NCBI GenBank assembly: GCA_019347855.1
Contig: JAHWKO010000103.1
Coordinates: forward strand, 1 to 7,278
Reading direction: 5' to 3'
Length of the DNA stretch: 7,278 nt
From: Actinomycetota bacterium
Lineage (GTDB): Bacteria > Actinomycetota > Nitriliruptoria > Nitriliruptorales > JAHWKO01
Made by a program: the position numbers and the translations under genes. Positions 1-6,995 of this stretch are shown in pieces (within the stretch, counting starts at the first letter, position 1; every line of letters starts with the position of its first letter). Below the pieces are notes generated by a model, which saw only the letters and a program-made list of their open reading frames with translations, searched no databases and was not told where the DNA came from.

Positions 1-513
1 ACACACCGACTTGACGTTGCGCGCGACCTTGCTGGTCCCGTCGGGGAGGGTGAAGGCCGGGTGGTTGCCGTCGACGCCGGTGTCGTTGATGGCGATCGAG
101 ACGCCGGAGCCGTCGAGGTCGCTGTTCGCGAGGAGCTGCTCACCGCGGGTGGCCAGGTGCGAGGTGTCGGTCAGGAACTCGATCGGCTGGTCCTGCTCGA
201 CGTAGGTCACGCCGTCGTGGGCGATCGCTCGGCGGATCTCCGCCGCGGTTCCCTGCCCGACGGCGACGTCGACCGCGTCCCACGTGGTCAGCGGTGCGAG
301 GCCGCTGTCGAGCACCGCACGCTCGGCGGTCGCGACGTCGTCCGCGTGGACGAACACGATGAACTCGTCCGTGGGCGACGCGGTCCGCAGGGTCTCGGCG
401 AGCCGCGGCTGGACCTCCGCGGGCGCGTCGGCGCCCGGGGCGGCGCCGGCCAGCGCGGGCGTCACCCCCAGGACCAGGGCGAGGACGGCCAGGAAGAGGA
501 ACAGCTTCCGCAA
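1..513 (-). CDS. Secreted subtilisin-family (S8) serine protease, N-terminal part (3' end beyond window)
   Basis: The 171 visible codons read as an exported subtilase. Residues 1-23 are a signal peptide: RK, then a Leu/Val/Ala-rich core, then an ALAG-A-type cleavage region. Residues about 50-115 resemble an inhibitor I9 propeptide, with a TDEFIVFVHADD strand at the start and VTYVEQDQPIEF at the end. The catalytic domain begins near residue 120, and GVSIAINDTGVDGNHPAF carries the catalytic-Asp motif DTGVD (D144). The His and Ser motifs should lie beyond the window start, so activity cannot be confirmed. The start is TTG at 513. No in-frame ATG gives the signal peptide, and GGAGG lies about 8 nt upstream inside a palindrome. 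By family knowledge, such enzymes are secreted as zymogens and mature by removal of the propeptide. The 103-bp gap and hairpin before it suggest it is transcribed separately from the lipoprotein gene upstream. Confidence 0.88.
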   Translation of the reverse strand, partial: MRKLFLFLAVLALVLGVTPALAGAAPGADAPAEVQPRLAETLRTASPTDEFIVFVHADDVATAERAVLDSGLAPLTTWDAVDVAVGQGTAAEIRRAIAHDGVTYVEQDQPIEFLTDTSHLATRGEQLLANSDLDGSGVSIAINDTGVDGNHPAFTLPDGTSKVARNVKSVC

Positions 514-526
514 CGGAGGACCTCCG
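514..526 (-). promoter_or_regulatory. Palindromic Shine-Dalgarno region of the S8 protease gene
   Basis: CGGAGGACCTCCG is a perfect odd palindrome ending directly at the TTG start codon. On the minus strand it contains the Shine-Dalgarno GGAGG. In mRNA it could fold into a 5-bp stem (CGGAG/CTCCG) with a GTC loop that would hide the ribosome site, or it could serve as a small DNA operator. The palindrome is seen directly. Any regulatory effect is inferred. Confidence 0.45.
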
Positions 527-592
527 CGGTAGACGCGCGAGTGGGAAGGCTCACGACCGTCCTTCGGGAAGGCCCCTCGGCGTTCCTCCCGT

Positions 593-611
593 CCGTGCGG
601 TCACCGCACGG
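593..611 (-). terminator. Hairpin just after the DUF192 lipoprotein gene
   Basis: CCGTGCGG / CCGCACGG form a perfect 8-bp stem with a TCA loop, beginning 5 nt past the stop codon of the minus-strand lipoprotein gene. No T-tract follows, which is common for terminators in GC-rich actinomycetes. It separates the lipoprotein transcript from the protease gene downstream. Confidence 0.55.
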
Positions 612-616
612 GGCGC

Positions 617-1165
617 TCAGCCCGAGGGTGCTGGCAGCGGACGCTCGAGCGTCCAGTCCTCGTCGACCCCGACCTCGGCGAACCACCCACGGGGCACCTC
701 GAGCGCGTACCGGTAGCTCACCCCCGGGCCGTACCGCGGGCAGGGGTCCTCACGGCATGGCTCCATCTGCAGGATCTCGCGGACGTCGCCGTCCGAGGCG
801 ATGAAGGCGATGTCCAGCGGGACCAGGGTGTCCTTCATCCAGAACGCGCCCTCGTGGTCCTCTCCGAACACGAACACCATCCCCGTCCCAGCAGGCAGCT
901 CCTCCACCTCCATCAGGCCGTGCTGCCGCCGCTCCGACGTGTCCGCGACCTTGACGGCGACCCGCTCACGTCCGTCGTCCGGTCCGGACAGCGTCACGAC
1001 CGTCTCCGGGTAGTCGTCGACCGACGGGTGCAGCGGTGGGACGCTCGGGGCGGCCTCGACGGAGGCGTCCGGCGACGGGACGGTCGCGTCGCGTGCGGGC
1101 TCGCTGGCGCAGCCCGCCAGCAGCAGGCCGAGGATGACGACCACCGACGCGAGGCGGATGTGCAT
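617..1165 (-). CDS. DUF192 lipoprotein
   Basis: A 182-residue protein. Residues 1-19 are a lipoprotein signal ending in the lipobox LLAGC (lipidated Cys19). A low-complexity Pro/Ala/Ser linker follows to about residue 50. A DUF192 domain fills residues about 57-172, recognised by RRQHGLM, GMVFVF, FWMKDTLVPLDIAFI and YALEVPRGWF, all typical blocks of the family. Two cysteines (C137, C142, in EPCREDPCP) could form a disulfide outside the membrane. The biochemical role of DUF192 is not established; members are small exported or lipid-anchored proteins. The ATG at 1165 is chosen because it places the signal peptide correctly. The reading frame stays open far upstream, but that stretch is antisense to other genes. 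No Shine-Dalgarno is obvious; a TAGCGT box 7 nt before the ATG would suit a leaderless transcript. It is divergent from the ACT-domain gene, 45 bp apart. Confidence 0.9.
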   Translation of the reverse strand: MHIRLASVVVILGLLLAGCASEPARDATVPSPDASVEAAPSVPPLHPSVDDYPETVVTLSGPDDGRERVAVKVADTSERRQHGLMEVEELPAGTGMVFVFGEDHEGAFWMKDTLVPLDIAFIASDGDVREILQMEPCREDPCPRYGPGVSYRYALEVPRGWFAEVGVDEDWTLERPLPAPSG

Positions 1166-1210
1166 GGTCCGAACGCTAGCCTCGGGCGTCACCGTCACAC
1201 GGAGGCCCCC
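1166..1210. promoter_or_regulatory. Divergent promoter region between the DUF192 and ACT-domain genes
   Basis: This 45-bp spacer must hold start signals for both divergent genes, unless one promoter lies inside a neighbouring gene. The palindrome GCTAGC at 1175-1180 supplies an actinomycete-like -10 on each strand: TAGCCT (1177-1182) rightward and TAGCGT (1178-1173) leftward. The leftward box ends 7 nt before the lipoprotein ATG, consistent with a leaderless mRNA. No convincing -35 is seen on either strand; the best leftward match is GTGTGA, 16 bp away. Rightward, GGAGG at 1201-1205 is the ribosome site for the GTG at 1211. Confidence 0.35.
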
Positions 1211-1729
1211 GTGGCAGAGCTCGCCGTCACCGCGATCGGCGCCGACCGTCCGGGCATCGTCGCCGCGGTCAGCGAGGTGCTGCGTGACGAGGGCGGCAAC
1301 GTCGAGGACTCGGCCATGACGATCCTCGGGGGGCAGTTCGCGATGATGCTGCTCGTCGAGACCGACACCGACCCCGAGGAGCTGCAGCGGGCGATCGTCG
1401 CCGCGACGGGCGACCTCGTCGTCACGGTGACGGAGGTCGACGAGGGCCACGTCGCTGCGGAACCGACCCACGTCCTGTCGGTGTACGGCACGGACAAGCC
1501 CGGGATCGTCGCGGCGGTCACGCGCGAGCTCGCCGAGCTCGGGGTCAACATCACCGACCTGTCCACCCGCATGCTGCCGCCCGAGGAGCAGCCGGTGTAC
1601 GCGATGGTCCTTGAGATCCACCTCCCCGACGGGCTGGACGACGACGAGCTGGACCTGACCCTCGACGCGGTCGGCGAGCGGATCGGGGTCGACCACACCC
1701 TGAAGCCGCTCGAGGCCGAGACGTACTGA
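1211..1729 (+). CDS. Tandem ACT-domain protein (GcvR-like amino-acid-binding regulator)
   Basis: A 172-residue protein made of two ACT domains, residues about 4-76 and 87-165. Each opens with the ligand-binding turn typical of the fold: AIGADRPGIVAAVSEVL and VYGTDKPGIVAAVTREL. Each turn is followed by a GGNVEDSAMTILGGQFAMML-like or GVNITDLSTRML-like strand. This layout matches the GcvR-type family, in which E. coli GcvR represses the glycine-cleavage operon by binding GcvA. No GcvA or gcv gene is visible here, so the role is left as probable amino-acid sensing with an unknown partner. The start is GTG at 1211 with GGAGG five bases upstream; the frame further upstream is antisense to the lipoprotein. 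The deformylase gene follows after 6 bp, so the two are probably co-transcribed. Confidence 0.9.
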   Translation: MAELAVTAIGADRPGIVAAVSEVLRDEGGNVEDSAMTILGGQFAMMLLVETDTDPEELQRAIVAATGDLVVTVTEVDEGHVAAEPTHVLSVYGTDKPGIVAAVTRELAELGVNITDLSTRMLPPEEQPVYAMVLEIHLPDGLDDDELDLTLDAVGERIGVDHTLKPLEAETY

Positions 1730-1735
1730 GCGGAC

Positions 1736-2239
1736 ATGGCGGTTCGGCCGATCGTCCACTACCCGGCGCGGGTCCTCAAGGGCATCGCCGCACCCGTCGG
1801 CACGATCGGGGAGACCGAACGGGTCCTGGCGGGTGACCTGGTGGACACGATGGACGACGCCCCGGGCTGCATCGGCCTCGCCGCGCCCCAGGTCGGCGTC
1901 CCGCTGCGGGCCTTCGTCCTCGACATCTCGCGCATGGAGAAGGAGCACCCGAACCACGGCCTGATCGCCCTGTTCGATCCGGAGATGCTGCTGGCCGAGG
2001 GTTCGGAGGTCCGGCGCGAGGGCTGCGCCTCCGTCCCGGACTACACCTGCGACATCCGACGGGCGACCGGGGTGGTCGTGCGCGGGACGACACCCGACGG
2101 CGACGCGCGGGTCGTGGAGGCCGAGGGCTTCGAGGCGCGGGCGCTCCAGCACGAGCTGGACCACCTCGACGGCACGCTCATCCTCGACCGCGTGGCGTCC
2201 GCCCGCACCGACGTGTTCCGGCGCAAGCGCTACTCCTGA
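1736..2239 (+). CDS. def: Peptide deformylase
   Basis: A 167-residue cytoplasmic metalloenzyme that removes the formyl group from the N-terminal Met of new proteins. All three signature motifs are present: motif 1 as CIGLAAPQ (45-52), motif 2 as EGCAS (95-99) and motif 3 as QHELDHLDG (138-146). Metal ligands are C97, H139 and H143, the catalytic acid/base is E140, and Q52 is the oxyanion-hole glutamine. Two consensus positions differ: the first Gly of GxGxAAxQ is Cys45, and the Leu of EGCLS is Ala98. The ligands and catalytic residues are intact, so it should be active, and these changes may be normal for its subfamily. Length matches ordinary bacterial deformylases (about 165-190 residues). 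No fmt gene lies next to it; instead it follows the ACT-domain gene by 6 bp. The ATG at 1736 has only a weak GAGCGG upstream, suggesting translational coupling. Confidence 0.94.
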   Translation: MAVRPIVHYPARVLKGIAAPVGTIGETERVLAGDLVDTMDDAPGCIGLAAPQVGVPLRAFVLDISRMEKEHPNHGLIALFDPEMLLAEGSEVRREGCASVPDYTCDIRRATGVVVRGTTPDGDARVVEAEGFEARALQHELDHLDGTLILDRVASARTDVFRRKRYS

Positions 2240-2251
2240 CGCTACTCCTGC
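2228..2251 (+). repeat. 12-bp tandem duplication across the deformylase stop codon
   Basis: CGCTACTCCTG occurs at 2228-2238 and again at 2240-2250, giving a period of 12 bp. The first copy encodes the last residues (RYS) plus the first two bases of the TGA stop. The second lies directly downstream. It looks like a small slippage duplication and does not alter the protein. Confidence 0.6.
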
Positions 2252-2266
2252 CGTCGTGTGAAGGGC

Positions 2267-2330
2267 TAGGGCGAACGGGCCATGTCGTGGAGGGGGGCCA
2301 GCACCACCTCGAACCGGCCCGTCTGCCCTA
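2267..2330 (+). terminator. Long imperfect hairpin after the deformylase gene (probable terminator)
   Basis: The arm at 2267-2281 (TAGGGCGAACGGGCC) pairs with 2316-2330 (GGCCCGTCTGCCCTA). There are 13 Watson-Crick pairs, one G-U pair and one mismatch, around a 34-nt loop. The loop itself contains complementary GTGG and CCAC pieces. It begins 27 nt after the deformylase stop and ends next to a possible -35 element of the next gene. No T-tract follows. A terminator for the ACT-deformylase operon is the simplest reading. A leader attenuator or a protein-binding site for the cupredoxin gene is possible if transcription starts further upstream. Confidence 0.5.
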
Positions 2331-2381
2331 CCGACACGCTCACGGTGTGTGCGTAGTTTCCGCTGCATCCCTCAGCAGGAG
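2331..2381 (+). promoter_or_regulatory. Possible promoter and ribosome site of the cupredoxin gene
   Basis: CCGACA (2331-2336) and TAGTTT (2354-2359) are separated by 17 bp and resemble weak -35 and -10 elements. AGGAG at 2377-2381 lies 7 nt before the ATG and is a convincing Shine-Dalgarno that fixes the start. The spacer also contains ACAC-N7-GTGT, a weak dyad. The promoter call is tentative; the ribosome site is well supported. Confidence 0.35.
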
Positions 2382-2388
2382 TACGCAC

Positions 2389-3192
2389 ATGGCCGCAACG
2401 GCTACCGCAGACATCACCACCGCGGGCAAGCGCCCGCGCGCCGTCTACACCCGCGTCGAAGCGCTCGGGCTCGCCCTGATCGCGCTCGTTCCCGTGGTGT
2501 TCATCGCCGCTGTCGTCATCACCGGAGGCAGCACCGACGAACTGGCCTTCTTCGCGCTCCCGTTCGCCATCGCGACGATCGGGGCGCTGCTGGTCTGGCG
2601 CTTCGGCACGTGGGCCAAGGTCGTCGGCATCGTCCTCAGCCTCGCTGCCGCTGTCACCATGTTCTGGGCGGCCTTCGGCCTCGCGTACCCGAGCAGCTTC
2701 GCGGACTTCGTCCCCGGCCTGATGCTCCCACTCGGGGTGGTGCTGGGCGTGGGTGGCGGGATAGCGGCCGTCGTCCGCCGCAGCCGGATGGAGGTCGAAG
2801 CGACCGCCGGCGAACGCCGGGTCATCCGGTTCAGCATCGGGCTGCTGGTCCTCGCGGCGCTCGCGTCGGCGACCATGCACGTCGTGAGCCGGACGACCGC
2901 GGACGCTGCCGGGGCCGCAGCCACGGTCACGATGTCGGACTTCGAGTTCTCGCCGGCCTCGTACGAGGTCGCCTCGGGGGACACCGTGCTGGTGCACAAC
3001 AGCGACGCGTTCGTGCACACGTTCACCGTCCCGGAGCTCGGCATCGACCAGACGGTGGTGCCGGGGAGCCGGCACCTGATCGAGATCACGGGCGAGGCCG
3101 GGACCTACACGGTCTACTGCCGCCCCCACGCTGATATGGGCGAGGCGAGGGCCGAGGACGCCGGGATGGCGGCGAGCCTGACCGTCAGGTGA
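2389..3192 (+). CDS. Five-helix membrane protein with C-terminal cupredoxin (type I copper) domain
   Basis: A 267-residue protein. Five hydrophobic helices are visible at about 25-46, 51-71, 75-98, 107-129 and 148-166. Positive charges (KRPR at 14-17, RFGTWAK, RRSR...RRVIR) fall in the loops predicted to be cytoplasmic, so the N-terminus should be inside and the C-terminus outside. Residues about 175-267 form a plastocyanin-like domain: FEFSPASYEVASGDTVLVHN, then the ligand set H210 (FVHTF), C244, H247 and M250. The CRPHADM spacing (Cys-x2-His-x2-Met) is that seen in amicyanin-type sites. It therefore probably binds one copper and carries electrons at the outer membrane face; the partner is unknown. 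A longer frame opens at 2287, but the ATG at 2389 has AGGAG 7 nt upstream and starts the natural N-terminus. It is not clearly in an operon: hairpins lie on both sides. Confidence 0.88.
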   Translation: MAATATADITTAGKRPRAVYTRVEALGLALIALVPVVFIAAVVITGGSTDELAFFALPFAIATIGALLVWRFGTWAKVVGIVLSLAAAVTMFWAAFGLAYPSSFADFVPGLMLPLGVVLGVGGGIAAVVRRSRMEVEATAGERRVIRFSIGLLVLAALASATMHVVSRTTADAAGAAATVTMSDFEFSPASYEVASGDTVLVHNSDAFVHTFTVPELGIDQTVVPGSRHLIEITGEAGTYTVYCRPHADMGEARAEDAGMAASLTVR

Positions 3193-3248
3193 CCACGAGC
3201 CTCCCGGCGGCGGCACACATCCCCCCAGCCGTCCGTCGGGCGACGAAC

Positions 3249-3274
3249 GGTGCCCCCGGTCCGCCGGGGGCACC
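3249..3274 (+). terminator. Strong GC hairpin terminator after the cupredoxin gene
   Basis: GGTGCCCCCGG (3249-3259) and CCGGGGGCACC (3264-3274) form a perfect 11-bp stem with a 4-nt TCCG loop, 57 nt beyond the cupredoxin stop. The sequence after it (TTCGCGTT) is only mildly T-rich. Position and stability support an intrinsic terminator separating this gene from the iron-sulfur oxidoreductase gene. Confidence 0.75.
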
Positions 3275-3293
3275 TTCGCGTTCGGGTGTGGGT

Positions 3294-3350
3294 GTGAGCG
3301 CGCGGCCGCGCGTTACCTAGACTGCCGAGCCGTCGCCCCAGCCGGAGAGG
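3294..3350 (+). promoter_or_regulatory. Possible promoter, palindrome and ribosome site of the iron-sulfur oxidoreductase gene
   Basis: TAGACT at 3318-3323 resembles a -10, and GTGAGC at 3294-3299 is a poor -35 with an 18-bp spacer. Within that spacer lies the perfect 14-bp palindrome CGCGCGGCCGCGCG (3299-3312), placed where a repressor could act, though palindromes built only of C and G arise easily in such DNA. GGAGAGG at 3344-3350, 10 nt before the GTG at 3361, is the likely ribosome site. Confidence 0.35.
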
Positions 3351-3360
3351 TCGCACCCCC

Positions 3361-5563
<2,203 letters not shown>

Positions 5564-5571
<8 letters not shown>

Positions 5572-6691
5572 AGCGGTCCCTCGCCAACACGAGCGCGCAG
5601 GATGCGGACACCAGCAGGAGCGCCGCGATGCCGGTCAGCCACAGAGGGACGTCGGAACCGGCCAGTGGCAGCTCACCGTCGCCGGGTGTCTGCTCCACCA
5701 CGACCCCCAGCACCTCCGTGTCGAGCGCGAACACGACCTCGGCTGGATGTTCAGCGGTGACCGTCACCGACCGGGATCGGGATCCGCTCGTGCTGTAGCC
5801 GTCCGGAGTGCTGACTAGAGCTACGGTCTGCTCACCACACGCCATGCGGCTGTGGGTATGCGTGCCGGTGTCCATGATGACCGACAGGCTCGCGACGCGG
5901 ATCAGCGCTCCGGAGACCGGTTGGCCGTCGGGGTCGACCACCCGGACCGTCACCGACCCGGCGCAGGACGTTCCAGGGGGACCTTCGGACTCCTCGGGAG
6001 GTACCGCGGGTGCCGTGGCGTGGACCACGGCGAAGACGACGAAGTGGAGCTCGCCGCCGTCCTCGCTGACCGTGGTGGCCTCGTTGCCATCCTCGACCGT
6101 GTAGCCGTCCGGGGCCGCGTCGAGCGTTCCCGCGATATCGCCGCAGGGGAACCGACCCGCCTGGGTCCCGTCGGTGTCGTGGTCGAGCGGCACCTGTCGT
6201 GGTCCGACCGTCGCGGATCCGCCGCCGATCAGCGGCCCGTCGGACGATCCCTCGTGGACGAACACGGTGACCTCGCCCTCGCAGGGTGGTGGGGGCGGCG
6301 GAGCGCCGTGCACACGGGTCACCACGAACACCAGGGCCTCACCGTCGCCGTCGATGGTGCCGGTTGCCCGGTCGCCGTCTCCGGGCGCCACGTGGTCGCC
6401 CGGAGGGACCTCGAGGGTGGCGGAGACGTCCTGACACGCGAACTCACCGAGTTCTGTCACGCCATCTTCATCGAGCTCGCGGTCATCGATGTCATCGCCG
6501 GATTCGAAGTCCACGTCCGCCCGGCCACCGCCCACCAGCGGACCATCCGGATCGTCCTCGTGCACCTCGATCGTCAGTGTTCCGGCGCAGGCCTGGGTCG
6601 TCGCTCCTGCAGCGTCAGGGACGACCAGTACGGCCAGGCTCAGGACGAACACGGCCATCCACCTTCTGAGTGGAAAGGTGGATCGCTTCAC
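5564..6691 (-). CDS. Exported, probably wall-anchored protein with three repeated two-cysteine domains
   Basis: A 375-residue protein I cannot assign to a named family. Residues 1-30 are a signal peptide (KRSTFPLRRW, hydrophobic core, AAGA). Three homologous units follow at about 35-128, 137-224 and 243-328. Each opens C-x-G-x-[LV]-T-[IV]-x-V; units 1 and 2 continue with DGPL[VI]GGG. A second Cys sits 42-51 residues later (FACQD, FPCGD, MACGE), then a P-x-[GD]-type turn and a closing VVF-like strand. The pattern suggests Ig-like beta-sandwich modules, each with one disulfide. Linkers are a six-Pro run (131-136) and a Pro/Glu-rich stretch (228-240). The C-terminus has LPLAG (341-345), a helix (348-369) and RDR, resembling a sortase signal with Ala replacing Thr; it may instead be simply membrane-anchored. 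The start is GTG at 6691 with GTGAGG 10 nt upstream; the ATG at codon 12 would lose the charged signal region. Confidence 0.82.
6659..6681 (-). repeat. Small inverted repeat in the 5' coding region of the repeat surface protein
   Basis: CCACCTT (6659-6665) and AAGGTGG (6675-6681) form a 7-bp stem with a 9-nt loop, just inside the gene between the GTG start and codon 12. In mRNA it could slow initiation or hide the AGAAGG in front of the internal ATG at 6658. The repeat is seen; the role is inferred and may be nil. Confidence 0.4.
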
Positions 6692-6744
6692 GGTTGTTTA
6701 ACCTCACTCGTGTTACGGAGGTGGCACGTGTACGCCGTTGCTGA

Positions 6745-6782
6745 CTAGTGCGCAATATCGATGCGCAACCAGTGCGCACTAG
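6745..6782. repeat. 38-bp inverted repeat with three TGCGCA hexamers
   Basis: CTAGTGCGCA (6745-6754) and TGCGCACTAG (6773-6782) are perfect 10-bp inverted arms around 18 bp. The palindromic hexamer TGCGCA occurs in each arm and once in the middle (6749-6754, 6762-6767, 6773-6778). It lies 54 bp upstream of the surface-protein start. It could be a multi-site operator, a cruciform-forming element or a relic of a mobile-element end. No T-tract follows, and no gene ends here, so a terminator is less likely. Confidence 0.6.
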
Positions 6783-6905
6783 GTCGCGTCCAACGCACGC
6801 TAGCCGCGTTTTCCGCACTGTCGTGCCGTAAGTCGGGGTGCTGATCGGTGTGCCGGGGCTGTGGCGGGGTGTTCTTGGACGTTCTGGGCGGCCTCTGTGA
6901 TTCTG

Positions 6906-6919
6906 GTGTTGTGCCAACA
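6906..6919 (+). repeat. Dyad repeat, copy 1 (possible insertion-element end or transposase site)
   Basis: GTGTTGTGCCAACA, containing TGTTG-TGC-CAACA with 5-bp inverted arms, is identical over 14 bp to the copy at 6982-6995. It lies 75 bp upstream of the transposase start, a plausible position for the left terminal inverted repeat. The right end, which would settle this, is outside the window. Confidence 0.55.
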
Positions 6920-6981
6920 GTAGATGGCATGGTGACGTGTCGTCGGTTGAGGTTGCTAGGTCGAACGATGTCGCTGTTGTA

Positions 6982-6995
6982 GTGTTGTGCCAACA
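6982..6995 (+). promoter_or_regulatory. Dyad repeat, copy 2, overlapping the transposase start codon
   Basis: An identical GTGTTGTGCCAACA ends on the A of the transposase ATG. It overlaps a possible -10 (TAGTGT, 6980-6985). A protein binding here would block transcription or translation start, so autoregulation by the transposase is plausible but inferred. There is no Shine-Dalgarno before the ATG, which would suit a leaderless or nearly leaderless transcript. Confidence 0.5.

Larger units (their letters stand above)
6692..6994. other. Gene-free spacer between the surface-protein and transposase genes
   Basis: This 303-bp spacer separates two genes that point away from each other. I see no convincing gene on either strand: the short open frames lack coding-like codon use and ribosome sites. 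It holds a large inverted repeat (6745-6782), two copies of a 14-bp dyad-containing motif (the second running one base into the transposase gene), and the E-box-like palindrome CACGTG at 6725-6730. It is less GC-biased than the genes. It must contain the promoter of the surface-protein gene and, if the insertion element starts here, its left end. Confidence 0.7.

Noticed and set aside
61..804. 247-codon plus-strand open frame at the left end
   Set aside because: Antisense to the S8 protease and part of the lipoprotein gene, with Arg/Gly-rich antisense-type composition and no domain.
2334..2351. ACAC-N7-GTGT dyad before the cupredoxin gene as a copper-regulator operator
   Set aside because: Arms of only four bases; such dyads are expected by chance, and it does not match a copper operator I can name with confidence.
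617..2368. Very long minus-strand open frame (583 codons) covering the ACT-domain and deformylase genes
   Set aside because: Only its last 182 codons make a sensible protein (lipoprotein signal plus DUF192). The upstream part is Arg/Asp/Val-rich antisense of two well-recognised plus-strand genes, a usual effect of high GC.
2266..3273. 335-codon minus-strand open frame opposite the cupredoxin gene
   Set aside because: Low-complexity Arg/Asp/Gly composition, running through both flanking hairpins; the plus strand has clear helices and copper ligands.
5852..6748. 298-codon plus-strand open frame opposite the repeat surface protein
   Set aside because: Fragments of it look like shifted antisense of the repeats, with no signal or domain. 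The minus-strand frame has a signal peptide, triplicate domain and anchor.
6745..6995. Possible CRISPR-like or attachment-site array in the spacer
   Set aside because: Repeats are two or three short palindromic motifs without regular repeat-spacer spacing, no cas genes are nearby, and no tRNA or integrase is present to suggest an attachment site.
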